This document shows positions 50,919 through 59,790 of a DNA stretch of 64,000 bases, one piece after another. Source of the DNA: Janthinobacterium sp051380875 (lineage in GTDB: Bacteria; Pseudomonadota; Gammaproteobacteria; Burkholderiales; Burkholderiaceae_D); contig NZ_JBNYXW010000011.1 in the NCBI RefSeq assembly GCF_051380875.1, positions 62,001-126,000 of the forward strand, in the 5' to 3' direction. Under the pieces are notes generated by a model, which did no database searches, was not told where the DNA came from, and saw only the letters and a program-made list of their open reading frames with translations. The position numbers were made by a program, and so were the translations under genes. The number at the start of each line of letters is the position of its first letter. Position 1 is the stretch's first letter.

Positions 50919-53336
50919 ATGGCTAGTAACAAGAAAACGCCGTCTACGGATGGTGCGGGTTCGGTATTGAGCAGCATGTCAAGCCCATCCGAGACAGACC
51001 CGCCGCACAGCCTGGGCAGCAGCAACCCCAGTGCAGCGGCTTTGCTGAGCAAGGCGGCCGCCGGCCAGGCGCTATCGGCTGCCATGCCCGATAATCCCAA
51101 GGAGGCCGGCCAGTACGGCGAAGCAGCGCGCGCAGCGGCGCCGGCAGAGGGCGTGCATGTGGCATCCGCCGAGCCGCTCGCCACGGCCAGCACGGCTGGC
51201 GAAACAATTCCTTCGCCAAAAGTGGGTGAAGGAGCTCCGGCCCTAGGTGACAACGCCGCGAATGCATCGCTGGACCGCGCCCGCAGCGATGACAGCGCCT
51301 GCATGCTGACGACGAATCAGGGCGTGCCCGTAGGCGACAACCAGAATTCCCTGAAGGCGGGCTTGCGTGGTGCCACCCTGATGGAAGATTTTATTTTGCG
51401 TGAAAAAATCACGCACTTCGACCATGAGCGCATCACCGAGCGCGTCGTGCATGCGCGCGGTTCGGCCGCCCACGGCTACTTTGAATGCTACAAGGAGCAG
51501 AGCAAGCTGACGCGCGCCACGCCATTCGCCAAGGCGGGCAAGCGTACGCCCGTCTTCGTGCGCTTTTCTACGGTGGCCGGCGAACGCGGTTCGACCGACA
51601 CGGCACGCGATGCGCGCGGTTTTGCCGTGAAGTTTTATACGGATGAAGGCAACTGGGACCTGGTCGGTAATAACATCCCCGTCTTCTTCATCCAGGATGC
51701 GATGAAGTTCCCCGACCTGGTGCACGCCGTCAAGCCCGAGCCGCACAACGGCATGCCGCAGGCGGCCAGCGCACACGACACGTTCTGGGATTTCGCTTCG
51801 CTGTCGCCGGAAATCACGCACATGCTGATGTGGGTCATGTCGGACCGGGCCATCCCCCGCAGCTACCGCATGATGCAGGGCTTTGGCGTGCACACGTTTC
51901 GGCTGGTGAACGCGAAGGGCCAGTCCGTTTTCTGTAAGTTCCACTGGTCGCCCATGGCCGGCACGCATTCGCTGGTGTGGGATGAGGCCGTCAAGATCAG
52001 CGGTGCCGACTCTGACTTCCACCGGCGCGACTTGTGGGAGGCCATTGAATGCGGCGAGTATCCCGAGTACGAATTGTCTTTCCAGGTCTTCACGGAAGAA
52101 CAGGCAGAAGGCTTCCCCTTCGACGTGCTCGACGCGACAAAATTAGTGCCAGAAGAGCTCGTGCCGCTGATTCCGGTTGGAAAAATAGTGCTGAACCGCA
52201 ACCCGGATAATTTCTTTGCCGAGACGGAACAGGTGGCCTTTTGCACGGCGCATATCGTGCCCGGCATCGATTTCTCCAACGATCCCCTGCTGCAGGGCCG
52301 CATCCACTCGTATGTGGACACGCAGATTACGCGCCTGGGCGGCGCCAATTTCCATGAAATCCCTATCAATTCGCCGCTGGCACCCCTGCACAACAACCAG
52401 CGCGACGGCATCCACCGCCAGGCCATCAACCGGGGCCGGGTGGCGTATGAACCCAATTCGCTGGCGGGCGGCTGCCCTTTCCAGGCGGGCAGCAAGGGTT
52501 TCAACAGTTTTCCCGCTCCCGTCGATGGCGACAAGGTACGCGGCAAGCCCGAGAAATTCGCCGAGCATTACGCGCAGGGGCGGCTGTTCTGGATCAGCCA
52601 GACGGCCGTCGAGCAAGACCATATCGTGCATGCGTTTCGCTTCGAATTGAGCAAGGTGCAGACAGTGGCCATCCGCCAGCGCATCGTTTCCATGCTGCGC
52701 AATGTCGATGAAGCCCTGGCGCAGCGCCTGGCCGATGGCCTTGGCCTGGCCTTGCCGCCCGCCATGCCGCGCGCTTCCATGCTGCCTATGCCCAGCTATC
52801 CGCCGTCGCCGGAGTTATCGCTCACTTTCCGTCCCGGCAAGACGGGTATCCACACCCTGCGCGTGGCGATCCTGGTGGGGCCGGGCAGCGATGGCGCGCA
52901 AGTGCGCAGCATTTACGCGTCGCTACTGGCCGATGGCGCCGTGCCGCGCCTGGTGGGCAGCCAGCTGGGCCGTGTCGACACGAGCGGCGGTGCGCCGCTG
53001 GCTGTTGAAATTTCGCTGGAAGCGGGGCCGTCCGTGCTATTTGACGCCGTCGTGATTCCGGATGGACAGGGCGGCGTGCAGCAACTGGGTGGCGATGCCA
53101 ACGCGCTCGATTTCCTGCGCCTGCAATACCGCCACTGCAAGCCGATGCTCGCCATCGGCGCGGGCAAGGGCTTGCCGGACAAGGCCGGCGTGCCGCTGAC
53201 CCTGCCCGATGGCAAGCCTGATCCCGCCATCATCGTCGTGCCGTCTGGCGAAGTGGTCAAGGGCGTGGCTGCCTTCAATAAGGCGTTGGCAGCGCACCGG
53301 GCATTTGCGCGCGAGACGGACCCGCCGCGGGTGTGA
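50919..53336 (+). CDS. katE: Large-subunit catalase HPII
   Basis: 805 residues: a low-complexity Ala/Ser/Pro N-terminal arm (1–130), the catalase core and a C-terminal flavodoxin-like domain (about 640–800), the clade 2 plan. Core residues: distal histidine in VVHARGSAAHGYFECY, asparagine in DLVGNNIPVFFIQDAMKFPD, and the haem-ligand tyrosine in QGRIHSYVDTQITRLGG. Entry block RTPVFVRFSTVAGERGSTDT is intact. It decomposes H2O2 and typically rises in stationary phase. Monocistronic, with an AGGAGA site before the ATG. Confidence 0.95.
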   Translation: MASNKKTPSTDGAGSVLSSMSSPSETDPPHSLGSSNPSAAALLSKAAAGQALSAAMPDNPKEAGQYGEAARAAAPAEGVHVASAEPLATASTAGETIPSPKVGEGAPALGDNAANASLDRARSDDSACMLTTNQGVPVGDNQNSLKAGLRGATLMEDFILREKITHFDHERITERVVHARGSAAHGYFECYKEQSKLTRATPFAKAGKRTPVFVRFSTVAGERGSTDTARDARGFAVKFYTDEGNWDLVGNNIPVFFIQDAMKFPDLVHAVKPEPHNGMPQAASAHDTFWDFASLSPEITHMLMWVMSDRAIPRSYRMMQGFGVHTFRLVNAKGQSVFCKFHWSPMAGTHSLVWDEAVKISGADSDFHRRDLWEAIECGEYPEYELSFQVFTEEQAEGFPFDVLDATKLVPEELVPLIPVGKIVLNRNPDNFFAETEQVAFCTAHIVPGIDFSNDPLLQGRIHSYVDTQITRLGGANFHEIPINSPLAPLHNNQRDGIHRQAINRGRVAYEPNSLAGGCPFQAGSKGFNSFPAPVDGDKVRGKPEKFAEHYAQGRLFWISQTAVEQDHIVHAFRFELSKVQTVAIRQRIVSMLRNVDEALAQRLADGLGLALPPAMPRASMLPMPSYPPSPELSLTFRPGKTGIHTLRVAILVGPGSDGAQVRSIYASLLADGAVPRLVGSQLGRVDTSGGAPLAVEISLEAGPSVLFDAVVIPDGQGGVQQLGGDANALDFLRLQYRHCKPMLAIGAGKGLPDKAGVPLTLPDGKPDPAIIVVPSGEVVKGVAAFNKALAAHRAFARETDPPRV

Positions 53337-53545
53337 GAGCCGCAAAAGCCCAGCGAAGGCTCACCTCCGCTGGCGCAGTGGCAAGCTTGTTTGTCCTGCG
53401 CCGGCAACAGCTGCCAACAATGAACACAATGAAAACGTCCTGCGATGATATGCTGCGCACCAGAACTGCTTATTTGCAACTGTTTTCATAACAGCAGCAA
53501 ACAGTCACAACTGGCAGTTGATGCAAACCTGATCGCGATTGCCGC

Positions 53546-55240
53546 ATGGACAAGTACACACCACGAACCTGGGGGCCGGGCGAGCGCCCGACCTTGCCCG
53601 GGTCGCCATCGATGCCGGAACACTCGACGCCCAAGCGCGTCGCGTATTTTATCGTCGGCCTGATCGTCGCACTGACGGGGGGGCTAGGCAACGGCCTGGT
53701 GACGGCCAACCTGCTGAACCTGCAAGGTGCGCTGGGCGCCTACGCGGCCCAGATGCAGTGGTTGCCGGCTGCCTACGTGATGACCATCGTTTCCATGAAT
53801 CTGCTGCTGGTGAAGTTCCGCCAGCAGTTCGGCCTGCGTCTGTTTACTGAGGCATTCCTGGTGCTGTACGCCTTGGTGACGTTCGCCCATCTGTATGCCA
53901 ACAGCCTGTCGTCGGCGATCGCCGTGCGCGCCGCGCATGGCATGGTGGGCGGCGCGCTGGGGGTGCTGGGCCTGTATTACGTCTTGCAAGCCTTCCCCGC
54001 GCGGCACCGCCTGAAGGGCGTGGTGCTGGGCTTAGGCTTTGCCCAATTGGCGTTGCCGCTGGCGCGCATCTTCACCTCCGAATTGCTGCAGCTTGGCGAG
54101 TGGCATGGCCTGTACCTGTTCGAGCTGGGGCTGGCCTTGCTGGCGCTCGGTTGCGTGCTGGCCTTGAAGCTGCCGCCCGGCGACCGCATGCAAACCTTCG
54201 AGCCGCTCGACTTCCTTACCTTCATTCTGTTCGCGCCCGGCGTGGCCCTGCTATGCGCCGTGCTGGCGCAGGGGCGCACGGCATGGTGGCTGGAAGCGGA
54301 GTGGGTGGGGGTGTGCCTGGCCTGCTCGATCGTGCTGATCATGGCGGCACTGGCCATTGAGCATAACCGTGCGCGCCCGCTGCTCAATACGCGCTGGCTC
54401 ACCACGGGCAAGATCGCCAAGCTGTTTTTATCGGTGCTGCTGTTCCGCATCGTGCTGTCCGAGTCGACCGGCGCGGTGGGCTTCTTGCAGGCGCTGGGCT
54501 TGAATACGGACCAGATGCAGAACCTGTTCATCGTCGTCTTGCTGGGCAGCGTGGCAGGCCTGGTGGTCAGTGCGCTGACGATCAACCCGGCCACCATCCA
54601 CCGCTCGCTGATGTTCGCGCTGCTGCTGATCGCCTTTGGTGCCCTGATCGACGCGCATGCCACCAGCCAGACGCGCCCCGTCAACATGTATGTCAGCCAG
54701 TTCCTGCTGGCCTTTGGCGGCACGTATTTCCTCGGCCCCACCATGGTCGCCGGCATGGGGGCGGTGATTGCCGAACCGCGCAACCTGATCAGCTTTTCCG
54801 TGATGTTTACCATGACGCAGAACCTGGGCGGCTTGCTTGGCTCGGCCATCGTCGGCACCATCCAGACGGCGCGCGAAAAGTACCATTCCAGCTACCTGGT
54901 CGAACACTTGAGCATGCTCGACCCGCAGGTGGCCGCGCGCGTGCAGTCGGGCGCAGCAAGCTACAGTGGCGTGTTGACGGATCCGACCTTGCGCAGTGCC
55001 GAGGGCGTGGCGCGCCTCGGTGCCATCGCCACGCGCGAAGCCAATGTGCTGGCCTATAACGATGTTTTTTTGATGATCGCCGGCGTTGCCATCGCGACCC
55101 TGGCGTGGATGCTGGTCGGCCAGTCCTGGACCCGCATCACCACTGGCGCGCGGCGCCTGGTCGGCCCCGTGGGCGACGCGCAAACCGCGATGGCCATCGT
55201 CCCCATTACCAATTCGGAACCGAACAATGACAGAAAATAA
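53546..55240 (+). CDS. MFS transporter, DHA2 (EmrB-like) family
   Basis: 564 residues with about 14 hydrophobic helices. Start ATG has no strong ribosome-binding site; a methionine 22 codons later is an alternative just before the first helix. Motifs: the first-helix region VALTGGLGNGLVTANLLNLQ, MQWLPAAYVMTIVSMNLLLV (EmrB-type W-x-x-x-A-Y), and FSVMFTMTQNLGGLLGSAIV. The periplasmic loop between the last helices (about 450–510) is DHA2-like. With the HlyD and outer-membrane genes it forms a three-part efflux pump. Overlaps the HlyD gene by 14 bases. Confidence 0.88.
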   Translation: MDKYTPRTWGPGERPTLPGSPSMPEHSTPKRVAYFIVGLIVALTGGLGNGLVTANLLNLQGALGAYAAQMQWLPAAYVMTIVSMNLLLVKFRQQFGLRLFTEAFLVLYALVTFAHLYANSLSSAIAVRAAHGMVGGALGVLGLYYVLQAFPARHRLKGVVLGLGFAQLALPLARIFTSELLQLGEWHGLYLFELGLALLALGCVLALKLPPGDRMQTFEPLDFLTFILFAPGVALLCAVLAQGRTAWWLEAEWVGVCLACSIVLIMAALAIEHNRARPLLNTRWLTTGKIAKLFLSVLLFRIVLSESTGAVGFLQALGLNTDQMQNLFIVVLLGSVAGLVVSALTINPATIHRSLMFALLLIAFGALIDAHATSQTRPVNMYVSQFLLAFGGTYFLGPTMVAGMGAVIAEPRNLISFSVMFTMTQNLGGLLGSAIVGTIQTAREKYHSSYLVEHLSMLDPQVAARVQSGAASYSGVLTDPTLRSAEGVARLGAIATREANVLAYNDVFLMIAGVAIATLAWMLVGQSWTRITTGARRLVGPVGDAQTAMAIVPITNSEPNNDRK

Positions 55241-56423
55241 GAATCCACCGCCTGCACCGACACCTGCACCCGCGCCTGCATCAGCACCCGTCACCCAGAC
55301 GCCGCCGCAGCCGGACCGGCGCCACCAGTGGATTTCGGCACTGGCCTTTGCCGCCGTGGCGCTGGTGGGCGTGCTGATTGTGCTGTATGCGTGGCGGCTG
55401 CCACCGTTCACCAGCCCCATCGTGACGACGGAAAACGCCACCGTGCGGGGGCAGGTGACGATCATCGGCACGCAGTTGTCCGGCTATGTAGTGGAAGTGA
55501 CGGTGCAGGACTTCATGGACGTGAAGGAAGGCCAGCTGCTGGTGCGCATCGATGACCGCATCTATCAGCAGCGCTACGAGCAGGCGCAGGCCCAGCTGGC
55601 CGCGCAGCAGGCGGCGCTGTCGAACTGGGCGCAGCAAAAGGCCAGTGCGGAGGCGGGCATCGCCGTCAGCCAGGCGGCGCTGGCGAATGCGCAAGCGCAG
55701 GCGCGCAAGGCCAGCGCCGATTTGAACAGGGTGGAGCAATTGGTGGCCGATGGCTCGCTGTCGCAGCGCGAACACGACCAGTCGCGCGCCACGCAGGTGC
55801 AGATGGCGGCGGCGCTGGCGCAGGCGCGGGCCAATCTCGACATCGCCCAGCAAGGCGTGCATTCCGTGGTGGTCAACAGGCTGGCGCTGGAAGCTGCCGT
55901 GGCAAATGCACAGGCGGCAGTCAAGGCGGCAAAGATCGACCTCGATAACACGCGCATCGTGGCGCCATCCGATGGCCAGCTGGGCCAGGTCACGGTGCGC
56001 CAGGGCGCATACGTCAATTCCGGTGCGCAGCTGATGGCGCTGGTGCCGCGCCAGATGTGGGTGATCGCCAATTTCAAGGAAACGCAGATGAACGGCGTGC
56101 AGGAAGGACAGAGCGCCACCTTCCACGTCGATGCCCTCGACGGCGCCGTGCTGACGGGGCAGGTGGAGCGGATATCGCCGGCCACGGGTTCCGAATTTTC
56201 CGTGCTGCCGGCCGATAACGCGACGGGTAACTACCTGAAGATCGCCCAGCGCATCCCCGTGCGCATCCGCATCGATCCGGGCCAGGCGAATGCGCGCCGG
56301 CTGGTGCCGGGCATGTCGGTAGTCGTCAGCGTCGACACCTCCGCTGTGCTGAACGACTCGGCGGACAATCCCGCGCCGCCGCCAGCGCCGCCGAAAAAGG
56401 CGCCCGCGAAGGCCAAGCCATGA
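55227..56423 (+). CDS. HlyD/EmrA-type membrane fusion protein
   Basis: 398 residues: proline/alanine-rich cytosolic start, one membrane helix (WISALAFAAVALVGVLIVLY, about 36–57), lipoyl halves TTENATVRGQVTIIGTQLSG and IVAPSDGQLGQVTVRQGAYV, and between them a long alanine/glutamine-rich coiled-coil hairpin (about 115–235). Proline-rich tail PAPPPAPPKKAPAKAKP. It would bridge the DHA2 pump to the outer-membrane channel. Start overlaps the transporter's end and its stop overlaps the channel gene (ATGA), so all three are coupled. Confidence 0.9.
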   Translation: MTENKNPPPAPTPAPAPASAPVTQTPPQPDRRHQWISALAFAAVALVGVLIVLYAWRLPPFTSPIVTTENATVRGQVTIIGTQLSGYVVEVTVQDFMDVKEGQLLVRIDDRIYQQRYEQAQAQLAAQQAALSNWAQQKASAEAGIAVSQAALANAQAQARKASADLNRVEQLVADGSLSQREHDQSRATQVQMAAALAQARANLDIAQQGVHSVVVNRLALEAAVANAQAAVKAAKIDLDNTRIVAPSDGQLGQVTVRQGAYVNSGAQLMALVPRQMWVIANFKETQMNGVQEGQSATFHVDALDGAVLTGQVERISPATGSEFSVLPADNATGNYLKIAQRIPVRIRIDPGQANARRLVPGMSVVVSVDTSAVLNDSADNPAPPPAPPKKAPAKAKP

Positions 56424-57811
56424 AACGCCGCCTGCTCATCGCCGGCGCGCTGGCGCTGGCCGGCTGCGCCGCCACGGCGCCGCCGCAGCCGCCATCGAGC
56501 TTGCAACTGCCGTCCGGCTGGCGCGCGCAGGCCGCTGGCGCACCTGTTGCGAATGCCGCCCATGTCGAGCAGCTGTGGTGGCAGGCTTTTGGCGACCCCG
56601 TTTTGAGCGACCTGGTGGGTGAGGCACTGGCACGCAACGGCGACTTGCGCGTAGCGCGCGCCCGGGTACTGGAATACCGTGCGCGCCTGGCGCAGGCCGA
56701 TGCCAATCGTGCGCCGAACCTGGCCTTCGACGGCTCGCCCACGCGCACGCGCACCCTGGCTTATAACGGCGTGCCGTACGTGACGAATGTCTTCCAGGCC
56801 GAACTGCAGGCCAGCTATGAAATCGATGTATGGGGGCGTTTGGCCAAGCTGAGCGACGCGGCCGGCGAAAGCTACCGCGCCGAGCAGGCCAGCCTCGATG
56901 CGGTGGCCCTGTCGATCGCCGCCAGCGTGGCGACCGCTTACCTGAATTTGTGCGGGCTCGATGCGCAGCTGGCGCTGACACAATCGACCTTGCAGCTGCG
57001 CGAACAATCGCGCGAGCTGGCACGCAAGCAATTCGAGGTGGGCTACAGTTCGCGCCTGGAATGGCTGCAGGCGCAATCGGAATACCATGCGGCGGCCGAG
57101 CAGGTACCGCAGTTGCAGCGCCAGATCTTTGAACAGGAAAATGCGCTGGCCGTGCTCGTCGGCGGCAATCCCGGCCCCATCGCACGCGGCTTGCCGCTGG
57201 CCGAGCTGGCGGCGCCTGGCGTGCCGGCTGGCCTGCCATCCGAATTGCTGCGGCGCCGGCCCGACATCGCGCGTGCGGAACATAACCTGGCGGCGGCCAA
57301 CGCCAGCCTTGCGGCGACGCGCGACCAGTTGCTGCCCTCGTTCAAGCTGACGGCGGTGGGCGGCGGCCAGGCGACGACGCTTACCGATTTTCTGCATGCG
57401 CCCACGGCCCTGTGGCGCTTGACGGCGCTGGCGGCCGGTCCGCTGTTCGATGGCGGACGGGTACAGGCGCAGACCGATGCCGCTGGCGCGCAGCGCGACC
57501 AGCTGGTGTACACATATGAAAACGTGGTGAGGACTGCCTTCGCCGAAACGGAAAACAGCCTGGGCGCGATCTACCGGCTGCAGCAGCAGGCCGTGGAAAA
57601 CGACGCGCGGCGCGCCACGGCAGCCAATACGCTGCGCATCGCGCACAACCGCTACCGCAACGGCTACGCCTCCTACCTGGAAGAACTCGATGCCCAGCGC
57701 ACCCTGTACAGCGCCGACGTGGGGCTGCTGCAGCTGAAAACGCGCATCCTCGTCGCCTCGGTCGACCTGTACCGCGCCATGGGCGGCGGCTGGTCGGCAA
57801 GTGAGCAATAG
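56420..57811 (+). CDS. Outer-membrane efflux lipoprotein, NodT family
   Basis: 463 residues. Signal MKRRLLIAGALALAGC ends in a lipobox (LAGC). Two OEP repeats of the TolC fold are seen: first around VGEALARNGDLRVARARVLE and SYEIDVWGRLAKLSDAAGES, second around LRRRPDIARAEHNLAAANAS and VRTAFAETENSLGAIYRLQQ. Channel partner of the preceding HlyD and DHA2 proteins; substrates unknown (EmrAB-type pumps export hydrophobic drugs and uncouplers). Confidence 0.92.
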   Translation: MKRRLLIAGALALAGCAATAPPQPPSSLQLPSGWRAQAAGAPVANAAHVEQLWWQAFGDPVLSDLVGEALARNGDLRVARARVLEYRARLAQADANRAPNLAFDGSPTRTRTLAYNGVPYVTNVFQAELQASYEIDVWGRLAKLSDAAGESYRAEQASLDAVALSIAASVATAYLNLCGLDAQLALTQSTLQLREQSRELARKQFEVGYSSRLEWLQAQSEYHAAAEQVPQLQRQIFEQENALAVLVGGNPGPIARGLPLAELAAPGVPAGLPSELLRRRPDIARAEHNLAAANASLAATRDQLLPSFKLTAVGGGQATTLTDFLHAPTALWRLTALAAGPLFDGGRVQAQTDAAGAQRDQLVYTYENVVRTAFAETENSLGAIYRLQQQAVENDARRATAANTLRIAHNRYRNGYASYLEELDAQRTLYSADVGLLQLKTRILVASVDLYRAMGGGWSASEQ

Positions 57812-57915
57812 CGCAGGCCTATCCCGCGCTGAGCATTCCACTTGCCGGTGTAAGATTGTGCCCGGGAAGGCGGCGGCACGGTGCCAGCTGCTCCCATCAC
57901 GAACGAGGTAGTAGC

Positions 57916-58656
57916 ATGGAGTTTTTTGGCATAGGCATCCACATATTGATCGCATTGTTTTTTGCTATCCATGTGGTGCGCAACGGGCAGCAGCTGTACT
58001 GGCTGCTGATACTGTTCATGTTCCCGCTGCTTGGCAGCGTGGTGTATTTCTTCGCCATCTACCTGCCCAATTCGCGCCTGCCGCAAGGCGCGCGCAAGGT
58101 GGCGTCGGTGGCCGTGCAGGTGCTCGACCCGAACCGGGAATTGCGCGAAGCGCGCGCCGCCTTCGAGTACACGCCGACGGCGCAAAACCAGATGCGCCTT
58201 GCCAGCGCGCTGCTCGAAGCGGGCAATCCGCAAGAGGCGGCATCGACCTATGAAGCCTGCCTGCAGGGCGCATTTTCATCGGACCTGGAAATACGCCTGG
58301 GCGCGGCGCGTGCCTACCTGGAATGCGAACGGGGCGCCGAGGCATTGACGCACCTGGAATTCATCCGCCGCAGCGACATCCACTTCCGTCCCGAAATGGT
58401 GGCCTTGCTGACGGCGCGCGCGCTGGCGCAGGCCGGACGCCAGCCAGAGGCGAAGGCGGAATTTGACGATGCGCTAACCCGCTACGGCAGCTTCGAGTGC
58501 CGCGCCGAATACGCGGTCTGGGCGCTGCAGCAGGGCGACAAGGTCCTGGCCGAGCGCCTGTGCGCGGATATCGACAGCGCCATGGCCCGCTGGAGCAGCC
58601 ATACACGTTCGATGTATGCGCCGCTGCTGGCGCGCCTGGAGGCGGCGCGTCGCTAG
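57916..58656 (+). CDS. PLDc_N membrane domain plus TPR-repeat protein
   Basis: 246 residues from the ATG after GAGGTAG; the frame is open 60 bp upstream but that part is not convincing. N-terminal two helices MEFFGIGIHILIALFFAIHV and WLLILFMFPLLGSVVYFFAI match the PLDc_N/phospholipase-D N-terminal membrane module; no phospholipase HKD motif follows. Residues about 80–246 form TPR-like helix pairs (NQMRLASALLEAGNPQEAAS, EIRLGAARAYLECERGAEAL, ALAQAGRQPEAKAEFDDALT). Probably an inner-membrane scaffold; specific role unknown. Confidence 0.75.
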   Translation: MEFFGIGIHILIALFFAIHVVRNGQQLYWLLILFMFPLLGSVVYFFAIYLPNSRLPQGARKVASVAVQVLDPNRELREARAAFEYTPTAQNQMRLASALLEAGNPQEAASTYEACLQGAFSSDLEIRLGAARAYLECERGAEALTHLEFIRRSDIHFRPEMVALLTARALAQAGRQPEAKAEFDDALTRYGSFECRAEYAVWALQQGDKVLAERLCADIDSAMARWSSHTRSMYAPLLARLEAARR

Positions 58657-58675
58657 CGGCACCACGGTACGAGGC

Positions 58676-59659
58676 TTACACGCCAGGTACCATGTTTTTT
58701 CCATCAACTAATTTATAACCCTTGCCATCGAAGGCATAGCGCGCGTGGCCGTTCAACGGTGTGGCAATGCGCGGCGGATCCTGGTCCGGCTTGAGCGTGA
58801 CGCCCGCCTTGATTTTCTCGGATGCGCCCGTAAAATCGATCAGCAAGTCATCATAGGCACTGCCATCGCGCGCGGTCGCGAAGCGCCAGCGTCCTTCGAC
58901 CATCCAGCATTCATCCATCTCCGGCGTGCAGGCGCCCATATTGTCCGAGTACAGGTCGATAGCGCCATCGAGCGCGGTGACTTTGCCGTCACCGATTTCA
59001 AACAGGGCCAGCTGCGTGATCGTGTATCCCTGGCCGGTATAGCCGTGGCGGATCGCCAGCCCCGGCTTGTTCGCGCCCAGCGTAACCCAGTGGACTTCAC
59101 CGAGCTGCCCTGACGAACCGAGGGCGGCGATGTTTTCCAGCCGTTTCACGACTCGCCACTGGCCGTCTTGCGGCTGGCCCTTGGGCGCCAGGAAAAAGAC
59201 ATTCAACAGTCCCGACGAGGCGTGCGCCGATTCGGCCGTGCCTTCCGTGTTGGCCGTTTCTGCATTTGCCACCAGGATGGCGCGGCCATCGGGCAACAGC
59301 TTGTGGCTGACGGCACTGACCACATAACTGAGTTTGTCGACGTGATTGTCTGGATCGGGCAGGTCGGCTAGCGCATCGTCGCTGTCGTCGCGGTACTCCT
59401 TGCCGAACACGGCGCGCATCATGCCCGCTTCGCGTTCGCGTGCCTGGGACGTGTTCATTTCTTCCGTCTTGGGTGCGGTGGCGGCCGGCGGCGCGATAGT
59501 GGCCGGTGCAGTATCGGCAGTATCGGTAGCAGCGGCAGCAGTGCCGGCTGGCGCGTCGGCCACGTCGACCACGTCAGCACTGGCGGGAGCGGTTTTGTCC
59601 GAACAGGCGCCGAGCAGCGAACATGCCAGTAGCAGGGCTAGCGGGGTGGGGTAATTCAT
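58676..59659 (-). CDS. Uncharacterised lipoprotein
   Basis: 327 residues. Signal MNYPTPLALLLACSLLGAC with lipobox LGAC. A low-complexity Ala/Thr/Asp linker (about 22–62) precedes a folded part rich in beta strands, including LSYVVSAVSHKLLPDGRAIL, LGEVHWVTLGANKPGLAIRH, and MDECWMVEGRWRFATARDGS. I know no family for it. Two cysteines (in GACTPEMDECW) could form a disulphide, consistent with a periplasmic location. It converges with the TPR gene with a 19-bp gap and is downstream of the RND pump genes. Confidence 0.7.
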   Translation of the reverse strand: MNYPTPLALLLACSLLGACSDKTAPASADVVDVADAPAGTAAAATDTADTAPATIAPPAATAPKTEEMNTSQAREREAGMMRAVFGKEYRDDSDDALADLPDPDNHVDKLSYVVSAVSHKLLPDGRAILVANAETANTEGTAESAHASSGLLNVFFLAPKGQPQDGQWRVVKRLENIAALGSSGQLGEVHWVTLGANKPGLAIRHGYTGQGYTITQLALFEIGDGKVTALDGAIDLYSDNMGACTPEMDECWMVEGRWRFATARDGSAYDDLLIDFTGASEKIKAGVTLKPDQDPPRIATPLNGHARYAFDGKGYKLVDGKNMVPGV

Positions 59660-59710
59660 AGGCAGGGCAGATTGCGTTCATTGAGAATGGGCGCAGTATG
59701 CCAGATAGAA

Positions 59711-59752
59711 GGAAGCGAGGGAGCGCGGCCTGCCGGCCGGTCCTTCGCTTCC
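59711..59752 (-). terminator. Hairpin after the RND pump gene
   Basis: GGAAGCGAGGGA pairs with TCCTTCGCTTCC (12 bp, one mismatch) with an internal GCCGGCC. It lies about 40 bp after the RND stop, followed on the minus strand by TTCTATCTG. Likely ends the pump operon before the lipoprotein gene. Confidence 0.55.
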
Positions 59753-59790
59753 TTGCCCGCGGGGGGCGATTTTACAATCAGCTACAACGC

